Assembly (NCBI GenBank): GCA_932521035.1
Contig: OW051495.1
Location: 62,001-126,000, forward strand
Direction: 5' to 3'
Source of the DNA: Oscheius dolichura
Lineage: Eukaryota > Nematoda > Chromadorea > Rhabditida > Rhabditidae
Length of the DNA: 64,000 bases
Shown here: piece after piece, positions 49,101-61,100 of the stretch
Position numbering within the stretch: position 1 is the stretch's first letter
Layout: every line of letters starts with the position of its first letter
Made by a program: the position numbers and the translations under genes
The notes under the pieces: generated by a model
The model's database searches: none
Told to the model about the DNA's origin: nothing
Seen by the model: the letters and a program-made list of their open reading frames with translations, nothing else

Positions 49101-52100
49101 GCATTCCGTTTTTAGCTGGTGGACACGAAGGAGCATTCCGTTTTTAGCTGGTGGACACGAAGGAGCATTCCGTTTTTAGCTGGTGGACACGAAGGAGCAT
49201 TCCGTTTTTAGCTGGTGGACACGAAGGAGCATTCCGTTTTTAGCTGGTGGACACGAAGGAGCATTCCGTTTTTAGCTGGTGGCTTCAAAAAGAGCGTTCC
49301 GTTTTTAGCTGGTGGACACGAAGGAGCATTCCGTTTTTAGCTGGTGGCTTCAAAAAGAGCGTTCCGTTTTTAGCTGGTGGACACGAAGGAGCGTTCGGTT
49401 TTTAGCTGGTGGACACGAAGGAGCATTCCGTTTTTAGCTGGTGGACACGAAGGAGCATTCCGTTTTTAGCTGGTGGACACGAAGGAGCATTCCGTTTTTA
49501 GCTGGTGGACACGAAGGAGCATTCCGTTTTTAGCTGGTGGACACGAAGGAGCATTCCGTTTTTAGCTGGTGGCTTCAAAAAGAGCGTTCCGTTTTTAGCT
49601 GGTGGACACGAAGGAGCATTCCGTTTTTAGCTGGTGGACACGAAGGAGCGTTCGGTTTTTAGCTGGTGGCTTCAAAAAGAGCGTTCCGCTTTTAGCTGGT
49701 GGACACGAAGGAGCATTCCGTTTTTAGCTGGTGGACACGAAGGAGCGTTCGGTTTTTAGCTGGTGGACACGAAGGAGCGTTCGGTTTTTAGCTGGTGGAC
49801 ACGAAGGAGCGTTCGGTTTTTAGCTGGTGGACACGAAGGAGCATTCCGTTTTTAGCTGGTGGATACTAAGGAGCGTTCGGTTTTTAGCTGGTGGACACGA
49901 AGGAGCATTCCGTTTTTAGCTGGTGGCTTCAAAAAGAGCGTTCCGTTTTTAGCTGGTGGCTTCAAAAAGAGCGTTCCGTTTTTAGCTGGTGGCTTCAAAA
50001 AGAGCGTTCCGTTTTTAGCTGGTGGCTTCAAAAAGAGCGTTCCGTTTTTAGCTGGTGGACACGAAGGAGCATTCCGTTTTTAGCTGGTGGACACGAAGGA
50101 GCGTTCTGTTTTTAGCTGGTGGCTTCAAAAAGAGCGCTCCGTTTTTAGCTGGTGGACACGAAGGAGCGTTCTGTTTTTAGCTGGTGGCTTCAAAAAAAGC
50201 GTTCCGTTTTTAGCTGGTGGCTTCAAAAAGAGCGTTCCGTTTTTAGCTGGTGGCTTCAAAAAGAGCGTTCCGTTTTTAGCTGGTGGACACGAAGGAGCGT
50301 TCTGTTTTTAGCTGGTGGCTTCAAAAAGAGCGCTCCGTTTTTAGCTGGTGGACACGAAGGAGCGTTCCGTTTTTAGCTGGTGGACACGAAGGAGCATTCC
50401 GTTTTTAGCTGGTGGACACGAAGGAGCGTTCGGTTTTTAGCTGGTGGCTTCAAAAAGAGCGTTCCGTTTTTAGCTGGTGGCTTCAAAAAGAGCGTTCCGT
50501 TTTTAGCTGGTGGCTTCAAAAAGAGCGTTCCGTTTTTAGCTGGTGGACACGAAGGAGCGTTCCGTTTTTAGCTGGTGGCTTCAAAAAGAGCGTTCCGTTT
50601 TTAGCTGGTGGCTTCAAAAAGAGCGTTCCGTTTTTAGCTGGTGGCTTCAAAAAGAGCGTTCCGTTTTTAGCTGGTGGCTTCAAAAAGAGCGTTCCGTTTT
50701 TAGCTGGTGGACACGAAGGAGCGTTCCGTTTTTAGCTGGTGGCTTCAAAAAGAGCGTTCCGTTTTTAGCTGGTGGACACGAAGGAGCGTTCGGTTTTTAG
50801 CTGGTGGCTTCAAAAAGAGCGTTCCGTTTTTAGCTGGTGGCTTCAAAAAGAGCGTTCCGTTTTTAGCTGGTGGACACGAAGGAGCGTTCCGTTTTTAGCT
50901 GGTGGCTTCAAAAAGAGCGTTCCGCTTTTAGCTGGTGGACACGAAGGAGCATTCCGTTTTTAGCTGGTGGACACGAAGGAGCATTCCGTTTTTAGCTGGT
51001 GGACACGAAGGAGCGTTCGGTTTTTAGCTGGTGGACACGAAGGAGCATTCCGTTTTTAGCTGGTGGACACGAAGGAGCATTCCGTTTTTAGCTGGTGGAC
51101 ACGAAGGAGCGTTCCGTTTTTAGCTGGTGGACACGAAGGAGCATTCCGTTTTTAGCTGGTGGACACGAAGGAGCGTTCGGTTTTTAGCTGGTGGCCACGA
51201 AGGAGCGTTCCGTTTTTAGCTGGTGGACACGAAGGAGCATTCCGTTTTTAGCTGGTGGACACGAAGGAGCGTTCGGTTTTTAGCTGGTGGCTTCAAAAAG
51301 AGCGTTCCGCTTTTAGCTGGTGGACACGAAGGAGCATTCCGTTTTTAGCTGGTGGACACGAAGGAGCGTTCGGTTTTTAGCTGGTGGACACGAAGGAGCG
51401 TTCGGTTTTTAGCTGGTGGACACGAAGGAGCGTTCGGTTTTTAGCTGGTGGACACGAAGGAGCATTCCGTTTTTAGCTGGTGGATACTAAGGAGCGTTCG
51501 GTTTTTAGCTGGTGGACACGAAGGAGCATTCCGTTTTTAGCTGGTGGCTTCAAAAAGAGCGTTCCGTTTTTAGCTGGTGGCTTCAAAAAGAGCGTTCCGT
51601 TTTTAGCTGGTGGACACGAAGGAGCATTCCGTTTTTAGCTGGTGGACACGAAGGAGCATTCCGTTTTTAGCTGGTGGACACGAAGGAGCATTCCGTTTTT
51701 AGCTGGTGGCTTCAAAAAGAGCGTTCCGTTTTTAGCTGGTGGACACGAAGGAGCATTCCGTTTTTAGCTGGTGGCTTCAAAAAGAGCGTTCCGTTTTTAG
51801 CTGGTGGACACGAAGGAGCGTTCGGTTTTTAGCTGGTGGACACGAAGGAGCATTCCGTTTTTAGCTGGTGGACACGAAGGAGCATTCCGTTTTTAGCTGG
51901 TGGACACGAAGGAGCATTCCGTTTTTAGCTGGTGGACACGAAGGAGCATTCCGTTTTTAGCTGGTGGACACGAAGGAGCATTCCGTTTTTAGCTGGTGGC
52001 TTCAAAAAGAGCGTTCCGTTTTTAGCTGGTGGACACGAAGGAGCATTCCGTTTTTAGCTGGTGGACACGAAGGAGCGTTCGGTTTTTAGCTGGTGGCTTC

Positions 52101-55100
52101 AAAAAGAGCGTTCCGCTTTTAGCTGGTGGACACGAAGGAGCATTCCGTTTTTAGCTGGTGGACACGAAGGAGCGTTCGGTTTTTAGCTGGTGGACACGAA
52201 GGAGCGTTCGGTTTTTAGCTGGTGGACACGAAGGAGCGTTCGGTTTTTAGCTGGTGGACACGAAGGAGCATTCCGTTTTTAGCTGGTGGATACTAAGGAG
52301 CGTTCGGTTTTTAGCTGGTGGACACGAAGGAGCATTCCGTTTTTAGCTGGTGGCTTCAAAAAGAGCGTTCCGTTTTTAGCTGGTGGCTTCAAAAAGAGCG
52401 TTCCGTTTTTAGCTGGTGGCTTCAAAAAGAGCGTTCCGTTTTTAGCTGGTGGCTTCAAAAAGAGCGTTCCGTTTTTAGCTGGTGGACACGAAGGAGCATT
52501 CCGTTTTTAGCTGGTGGACACGAAGGAGCATTCCGTTTTTAGCTGGTGGCTTCAAAAAGAGCGTTCCGTTTTTAGCTGGTGGACACGAAGGAGCATTCCG
52601 TTTTTAGCTGGTGGCTTCAAAAAGAGCGTTCCGTTTTTAGCTGGTGGACACGAAGGAGCGTTCGGTTTTTAGCTGGTGGACACGAAGGAGCATTCCGTTT
52701 TTAGCTGGTGGACACGAAGGAGCATTCCGTTTTTAGCTGGTGGACACGAAGGAGCATTCCGTTTTTAGCTGGTGGACACGAAGGAGCATTCCGTTTTTAG
52801 CTGGTGGACACGAAGGAGCATTCCGTTTTTAGCTGGTGGCTTCAAAAAGAGCGTTCCGTTTTTAGCTGGTGGACACGAAGGAGCATTCCGTTTTTAGCTG
52901 GTGGACACGAAGGAGCGTTCGGTTTTTAGCTGGTGGCTTCAAAAAGAGCGTTCCGCTTTTAGCTGGTGGACACGAAGGAGCATTCCGTTTTTAGCTGGTG
53001 GACACGAAGGAGCGTTCGGTTTTTAGCTGGTGGACACGAAGGAGCGTTCGGTTTTTAGCTGGTGGACACGAAGGAGCGTTCGGTTTTTAGCTGGTGGACA
53101 CGAAGGAGCATTCCGTTTTTAGCTGGTGGATACTAAGGAGCGTTCGGTTTTTAGCTGGTGGACACGAAGGAGCATTCCGTTTTTAGCTGGTGGCTTCAAA
53201 AAGAGCGTTCCGTTTTTAGCTGGTGGCTTCAAAAAGAGCGTTCCGTTTTTAGCTGGTGGCTTCAAAAAGAGCGTTCCGTTTTTAGCTGGTGGCTTCAAAA
53301 AGAGCGTTCCGTTTTTAGCTGGTGGACACGAAGGAGCATTCCGTTTTTAGCTGGTGGACACGAAGGAGCGTTCTGTTTTTAGCTGGTGGCTTCAAAAAGA
53401 GCGCTCCGTTTTTAGCTGGTGGACACGAAGGAGCGTTCTGTTTTTAGCTGGTGGCTTCAAAAAAAGCGTTCCGTTTTTAGCTGGTGGCTTCAAAAAGAGC
53501 GTTCCGTTTTTAGCTGGTGGCTTCAAAAAGAGCGTTCCGTTTTTAGCTGGTGGACACGAAGGAGCGTTCTGTTTTTAGCTGGTGGCTTCAAAAAGAGCGC
53601 TCCGTTTTTAGCTGGTGGACACGAAGGAGCGTTCCGTTTTTAGCTGGTGGACACGAAGGAGCATTCCGTTTTTAGCTGGTGGACACGAAGGAGCGTTCGG
53701 TTTTTAGCTGGTGGCTTCAAAAAGAGCGTTCCGTTTTTAGCTGGTGGCTTCAAAAAGAGCGTTCCGTTTTTAGCTGGTGGCTTCAAAAAGAGCGTTCCGT
53801 TTTTAGCTGGTGGACACGAAGGAGCGTTCCGTTTTTAGCTGGTGGCTTCAAAAAGAGCGTTCCGTTTTTAGCTGGTGGCTTCAAAAAGAGCGTTCCGTTT
53901 TTAGCTGGTGGCTTCAAAAAGAGCGTTCCGTTTTTAGCTGGTGGCTTCAAAAAGAGCGTTCCGTTTTTAGCTGGTGGACACGAAGGAGCGTTCCGTTTTT
54001 AGCTGGTGGCTTCAAAAAGAGCGTTCCGTTTTTAGCTGGTGGACACGAAGGAGCGTTCGGTTTTTAGCTGGTGGCTTCAAAAAGAGCGTTCCGTTTTTTG
54101 CTGGTGGCTTCAAAAAGAGCGTTCCGTTTTTAGCTGGTGGCTTCAAAAAGAGCGTTCCGTTTTTAGCTGGTGGCTTCAAAAAGAGCGTTCCGCTTTTAGC
54201 TGGTGGACACGAAGGAGCATTCCGTTTTTAGCTGGTGGACACGAAGGAGCATTCCGTTTTTAGCTGGTGGACACGAAGGAGCGTTCGGTTTTTAGCTGGT
54301 GGACACGAAGGAGCATTCCGTTTTTAGCTGGTGGACACGAAGGAGCATTCCGTTTTTAGCTGGTGGACACGAAGGAGCGTTCCGTTTTTAGCTGGTGGAC
54401 ACGAAGGAGCATTCCGTTTTTAGCTGGTGGACACGAAGGAGCGTTCGGTTTTTAGCTGGTGGCCACGAAGGAGCGTTCCGTTTTTAGCTGGTGGACACGA
54501 AGGAGCATTCCGTTTTTAGCTGGTGGACACGAAGGAGCGTTCGGTTTTTAGCTGGTGGCTTCAAAAAGAGCGTTCCGCTTTTAGCTGGTGGACACGAAGG
54601 AGCATTCCGTTTTTAGCTGGTGGACACGAAGGAGCGTTCGGTTTTTAGCTGGTGGACACGAAGGAGCGTTCGGTTTTTAGCTGGTGGACACGAAGGAGCG
54701 TTCGGTTTTTAGCTGGTGGACACGAAGGAGCATTCCGTTTTTAGCTGGTGGATACTAAGGAGCGTTCGGTTTTTAGCTGGTGGACACGAAGGAGCATTCC
54801 GTTTTTAGCTGGTGGCTTCAAAAAGAGCGTTCCGTTTTTAGCTGGTGGCTTCAAAAAGAGCGTTCCGTTTTTAGCTGGTGGACACGAAGGAGCATTCCGT
54901 TTTTAGCTGGTGGACACGAAGGAGCATTCCGTTTTTAGCTGGTGGACACGAAGGAGCATTCCGTTTTTAGCTGGTGGCTTCAAAAAGAGCGTTCCGTTTT
55001 TAGCTGGTGGACACGAAGGAGCATTCCGTTTTTAGCTGGCGGCTTCAAAAAGAGCGTTCCGTTTTTAGCTGGTGGACACGAAGGAGCGTTCGGTTTTTAG

Positions 55101-58100
55101 CTGGTGGACACGAAGGAGCATTCCGTTTTTAGCTGGTGGACACGAAGGAGCATTCCGTTTTTAGCTGGTGGACACGAAGGAGCATTCCGTTTTTAGCTGG
55201 TGGACACGAAGGAGCATTCCGTTTTTAGCTGGTGGACACGAAGGAGCATTCCGTTTTTAGCTGGTGGACACGAAGGAGCGTTCGGTTTTTAGCTGGTGGC
55301 TTCAAAAAGAGCGTTCCGCTTTTAGCTGGTGGACACGAAGGAGCATTCCGTTTTTAGCTGGTGGACACGAAGGAGCGTTCGGTTTTTAGCTGGTGGACAC
55401 GAAGGAGCGTTCGGTTTTTAGCTGGTGGACACGAAGGAGCATTCCGTTTTTAGCTGGTGGACACGAAGGAGCATTCCGTTTTTAGCTGGTGGACACGAAG
55501 GAGCATTCCGTTTTTAGCTGGTGGCTTCAAAAAGAGCGTTCCGTTTTTAGCTGGTGGACACGAAGGAGCATTCCGTTTTTAGCTGGTGGACACGAAGGAG
55601 CATTCCGTTTTTAGCTGGTGGACACGAAGGAGCATTCCGTTTTTAGCTGGTGGCTTCAAAAAGAGCGTTCCGTTTTTAGCTGGTGGCTTCAAAAAGAGCG
55701 TTCCGTTTTTAGCTGGTGGACACGAAGGAGCATTCCGTTTTTAGCTGGTGGACACGAAGGAGCATTCCGTTTTTAGCTGGTGGACACGAAGGAGCATTCC
55801 GTTTTTAGCTGGTGGCTTCAAAAAGAGCGTTCCGTTTTTAGCTGGTGGACACGAAGGAGCATTCCGTTTTTAGCTGGTGGCTTCAAAAAGAGCGTTCCGT
55901 TTTTAGCTGGTGGACACGAAGGAGCGTTCGGTTTTTAGCTGGTGGACACGAAGGAGCATTCCGTTTTTAGCTGGTGGACACGAAGGAGCATTCCGTTTTT
56001 AGCTGGTGGACACGAAGGAGCATTCCGTTTTTAGCTGGTGGACACGAAGGAGCATTCCGTTTTTAGCTGGTGGACACGAAGGAGCATTCCGTTTTTAGCT
56101 GGTGGCTTCAAAAAGAGCGTTCCGTTTTTAGCTGGTGGCTTCAAAAAGAGCATTCTGTTTTTAGCTGGTGGACACGAAGGAGCATTCCGTTTTTAGCTGG
56201 TGGACACGAAGGAGCATTCCGTTTTTAGCTGGTGGCTTCAAAAAGAGCGTTCCGTTTTTAGCTGGTGGACACGAAGGAGCATTCCGTTTTTAGCTGGTGG
56301 ACACGAAGGAGCATTCCGTTTTTAGCTGGTGGACACGAAGGAGCATTCCGTTTTTAGCTGGTGGCTTCAAAAAGAGCGTTCCGTTTTTAGCTGGTGGACA
56401 CGAAGGAGCATTCCGTTTTTAGCTGGTGGACACGAAGGAGCATTCCGTTTTTAGCTGGTGGACACGAAGGAGCATTCCGTTTTTAGCTGGTGGCTTCAAA
56501 AAGAGCGTTCCGTTTTTAGCTGGTGGCTTCAAAAAGAGCGTTCCGTTTTTAGCTGGTGGACACGAAGGAGCATTCCGTTTTTAGCTGGTGGACACGAAGG
56601 AGCATTCCGTTTTTAGCTGGTGGACACGAAGGAGCATTCCGTTTTTAGCTGGTGGCTTCAAAAAGAGCGTTCCGTTTTTAGCTGGTGGACACGAAGGAGC
56701 ATTCCGTTTTTAGCTGGTGGCTTCAAAAAGAGCGTTCCGTTTTTAGCTGGTGGACACGAAGGAGCGTTCGGTTTTTAGCTGGTGGACACGAAGGAGCATT
56801 CCGTTTTTAGCTGGTGGACACGAAGGAGCATTCCGTTTTTAGCTGGTGGACACGAAGGAGCATTCCGTTTTTAGCTGGTGGACACGAAGGAGCATTCCGT
56901 TTTTAGCTGGTGGACACGAAGGAGCATTCCGTTTTTAGCTGGTGGCTTCAAAAAGAGCGTTCCGTTTTTAGCTGGTGGCTTCAAAAAGAGCATTCTGTTT
57001 TTAGCTGGTGGACACGAAGGAGCATTCCGTTTTTAGCTGGTGGACACGAAGGAGCATTCCGTTTTTAGCTGGTGGCTTCAAAAAGAGCGTTCCGTTTTTA
57101 GCTGGTGGACACGAAGGAGCATTCCGTTTTTAGCTGGTGGCTTCAAAAAGAGCGTTCCGTTTTTAGCTGGTGGCTTCAAAAAGAGCGTTCCGTTTTTAGC
57201 TGGTGGACACGAAGGAGCATTCCGTTTTTAGCTGGTGGACACGAAGGAGCATTCCGTTTTTAGCTGGTGGCTTCAAAAAGAGCGTTCCGTTTTTAGCTGG
57301 TGGACACGAAGGAGCATTCCGTTTTTAGCTGGTGGCTTCAAAAAGAGCGTTCCGTTTTTAGCTGGTGGACACGAAGGAGCGTTCGGTTTTTAGCTGGTGG
57401 ACACGAAGGAGCATTCCGTTTTTAGCTGGTGGACACGAAGGAGCATTCCGTTTTTAGCTGGTGGACACGAAGGAGCATTCCGTTTTTAGCTGGTGGCTTC
57501 AAAAAGAGCGTTCCGTTTTTAGCTGGTGGACACGAAGGAGCATTCCGTTTTTAGCTGGTGGACACGAAGGAGCATTCCGTTTTTAGCTGGTGGACACGAA
57601 GGAGCATTCCGTTTTTAGCTGGTGGCTTCAAAAAGAGCGTTCCGTTTTTAGATGGTGGCTTCAAAAAGAGCGTTCCGTTTTTAGCTGGTGGACACGAAGG
57701 AGCATTCCGTTTTTAGCTGGTGGACACGAAGGAGCATTCCGTTTTTAGCTGGTGGACACGAAGGAGCGTTCTGTTTTTAGCTGGTGGCTTCAAAAAGAGC
57801 GTTCCGTTTTTAGCTGGTGGACACGAAGGAGCATTCCGTTTTTAGCTGGTGGACACGAAGGAGCGTTCGGTTTTTACTGGTGGACACGAAGGAGCGTTCG
57901 GTTTTTAGCTGGTGGCTTCAAAAAGAGCGTTCCGTTTTTAGCTGGTGGACACGAAGGAGCATTCCGTTTTTAGCTGGTGGACACGAAGAAGCGTTCTGTT
58001 TTTAGCTGGTGGCTTCAAAAAGAGCGCTCCGTTTTTAGCTGGTGGACACGAAGGAGCGTTCTGTTTTTAGCTGGTGGCTTCAAAAAGAGCGTTCCGTTTT

Positions 58101-61100
58101 TAGCTGGTGGACACGAAGGAGCGTTCGGTTTTTAGCTGGTGGCTTCAAAAAGAGCGTTCCGCTTTTAGCTGGTGGACACGAAGGAGCATTCCGTTTTTAG
58201 CTGGTGGACACGAAGGAGCGTTCCGTTTTTAGCTGGTGGCTTCAAAAAGAGCGTTCCGTTTTTAGCTGGTGGCTTCAAAAAGAGCGTTCCGTTTTTAGCT
58301 GGTGGCTTCAAAAAGAGCGTTCCGTTTTTAGCTGGTGGACACGAAGGAGCGTTCTGTTTTTAGCTGGTGGCTTCAAAAAGAGCGCTCCGTTTTTAGCTGG
58401 TGGACACGAAGGAGCGTTCCGTTTTTAGCTGGTGGACACGAAGGAGCATTCCGTTTTTAGCTGGTGGACACGAAGGAGCGTTCGGTTTTTAGCTGGTGGC
58501 TTCAAAAAGAGCGTTCCGTTTTTAGCTGGTGGCTTCAAAAAGAGCGTTCCGTTTTTAGCTGGTGGCTTCAAAAAGAGCGCTCCGTTTTTAGCTGGTGGAC
58601 ACGAAGGAGCGTTCGGTTTTTAGCTGGTGGACACGAAGGAGCGTTCGGTTTTTAGCTGGTGGACACGAAGGAGCGTTCGGTTTTTAGCTGGTGGACACGA
58701 AGGAGCATTCCGTTTTTAGCTGGTGGATACTAAGGAGCGTTCGGTTTTTAGCTGGTGGACACGAAGGAGCATTCCGTTTTTAGCTGGTGGCTTCAAAAAG
58801 AGCGTTCCGTTTTTAGCTGGTGGCTTCAAAAAGAGCGTTCCGTTTTTAGCTGGTGGACACGAAGGAGCATTCCGTTTTTAGCTGGTGGACACGAAGGAGC
58901 ATTCCGTTTTTAGCTGGTGGACACGAAGGAGCGTTCTGTTTTTAGCTGGTGGCTTCAAAAAGAGCGCTCCGTTTTTAGCTGGTGGACACGAAGGAGCGTT
59001 CTGTTTTTAGCTGGTGGCTTCAAAAAGAGCGTTCCGTTTTTAGCTGGTGGACACGAAGGAGCGTTCGGTTTTTAGCTGGTGGCTTCAAAAAGAGCGTTCC
59101 GCTTTTAGCTGGTGGACACGAAGGAGCATTCCGTTTTTAGCTGGTGGACACGAAGGAGCGTTCCGTTTTTAGCTGGTGGCTTCAAAAAGAGCGTTCCGTT
59201 TTTAGCTGGTGGCTTCAAAAAGAGCGTTCCGTTTTTAGCTGGTGGCTTCAAAAAGAGCGTTCCGTTTTTAGCTGGTGGCTTCAAAAAGAGCGTTCCGTTT
59301 TTAGCTGGTGGACACGAAGGAGCATTCCGTTTTTAGCTGGTGGACACGAAGGAGCGTTCTGTTTTTAGCTGGTGGCTTCAAAAAGAGCGCTCCGTTTTTA
59401 GCTGGTGGACACGAAGGAGCGTTCTGTTTTTAGCTGGTGGCTTCAAAAAGAGCGTTCCGTTTTTAGCTGGTGGACACGAAGGAGCGTTCGGTTTTTAGCT
59501 GGTGGCTTCAAAAAGAGCGTTCCGCTTTTAGCTGGTGGACACGAAGGAGCATTCCGTTTTTAGCTGGTGGACACGAAGGAGCGTTCCGTTTTTAGCTGGT
59601 GGCTTCAAAAAGAGCGTTCCGTTTTTAGCTGGTGGCTTCAAAAAGAGCGTTCCGTTTTTAGCTGGTGGCTTCAAAAAGAGCGTTCCGTTTTTAGCTGGTG
59701 GACACGAAGGAGCGTTCTGTTTTTAGCTGGTGGCTTCAAAAAGAGCGCTCCGTTTTTAGCTGGTGGACACGAAGGAGCGTTCCGTTTTTAGCTGGTGGAC
59801 ACGAAGGAGCATTCCGTTTTTAGCTGGTGGACACGAAGGAGCGTTCGGTTTTTAGCTGGTGGCTTCAAAAAGAGCGTTCCGTTTTTAGCTGGTGGCTTCA
59901 AAAAGAGCGTTCCGTTTTTAGCTGGTGGCTTCAAAAAGAGCGCTCCGTTTTTAGCTGGTGGACACGAAGGAGCGTTCGGTTTTTAGCTGGTGGACACGAA
60001 GGAGCGTTCGGTTTTTAGCTGGTGGACACGAAGGAGCGTTCGGTTTTTAGCTGGTGGACACGAAGGAGCATTCCGTTTTTAGCTGGTGGCTTCAAAAAGA
60101 GCGTTCCGTTTTTAGCTGGTGGCTTCAAAAAGAGCGTTCCGTTTTTAGCTGGTGGACACGAAGGAGCATTCCGTTTTTAGCTGGTGGACACGAAGGAGCA
60201 TTCCGTTTTTAGCTGGTGGACACGAAGGAGCATTCCGTTTTTAGCTGGTGGCTTCAAAAAGAGCGTTCCGTTTTTAGCTGGTGGACACGAAGGAGCATTC
60301 CGTTTTTAGCTGGTGGCTTCAAAAAGAGCGTTCCGTTTTTAGCTGGTGGACACGAAGGAGCGTTCGGTTTTTAGCTGGTGGACACGAAAGAGCATTCCGT
60401 TTTTAGCTGGTGGACACGAAGGAGCATTCCGTTTTTAGCTGGTGGACACGAAGGAGCATTCCGTTTTTAGCTGGTGGACACGAAGGAGCATTCCGTTTTT
60501 AGCTGGTGGACACGAAGGAGCATTCCGTTTTTAGCTGGTGGCTTCAAAAAGAGCGTTCCGTTTTTAGCTGGTGGACACGAAGGAGCATTCCGTTTTTAGC
60601 TGGTGGACACGAAGGAGCGTTCGGTTTTTAGCTGGTGGCTTCAAAAAGAGCGTTCCGCTTTTAGCTGGTGGACACGAAGGAGCATTCCGTTTTTAGCTGG
60701 TGGACACGAAGGAGCGTTCGGTTTTTAGCTGGTGGACACGAAGGAGCGTTCGGTTTTTAGCTGGTGGACACGAAGGAGCGTTCGGTTTTTAGCTGGTGGA
60801 CACGAAGGAGCATTCCGTTTTTAGCTGGTGGATACTAAGGAGCGTTCGGTTTTTAGCTGGTGGACACGAAGGAGCATTCCGTTTTTAGCTGGTGGCTTCA
60901 AAAAGAGCGTTCCGTTTTTAGCTGGTGGCTTCAAAAAAAGCGTTCCGTTTTTAGCTGGTGGACACGAAGGAGCATTCCGTTTTTAGCTGGTGGACACGAA
61001 GGAGCATTCCGTTTTTAGCTGGTGGACACGAAGGAGCATTCCGTTTTTAGCTGGTGGCTTCAAAAAGAGCGTTCCGTTTTTAGCTGGTGGACACGAAGGA

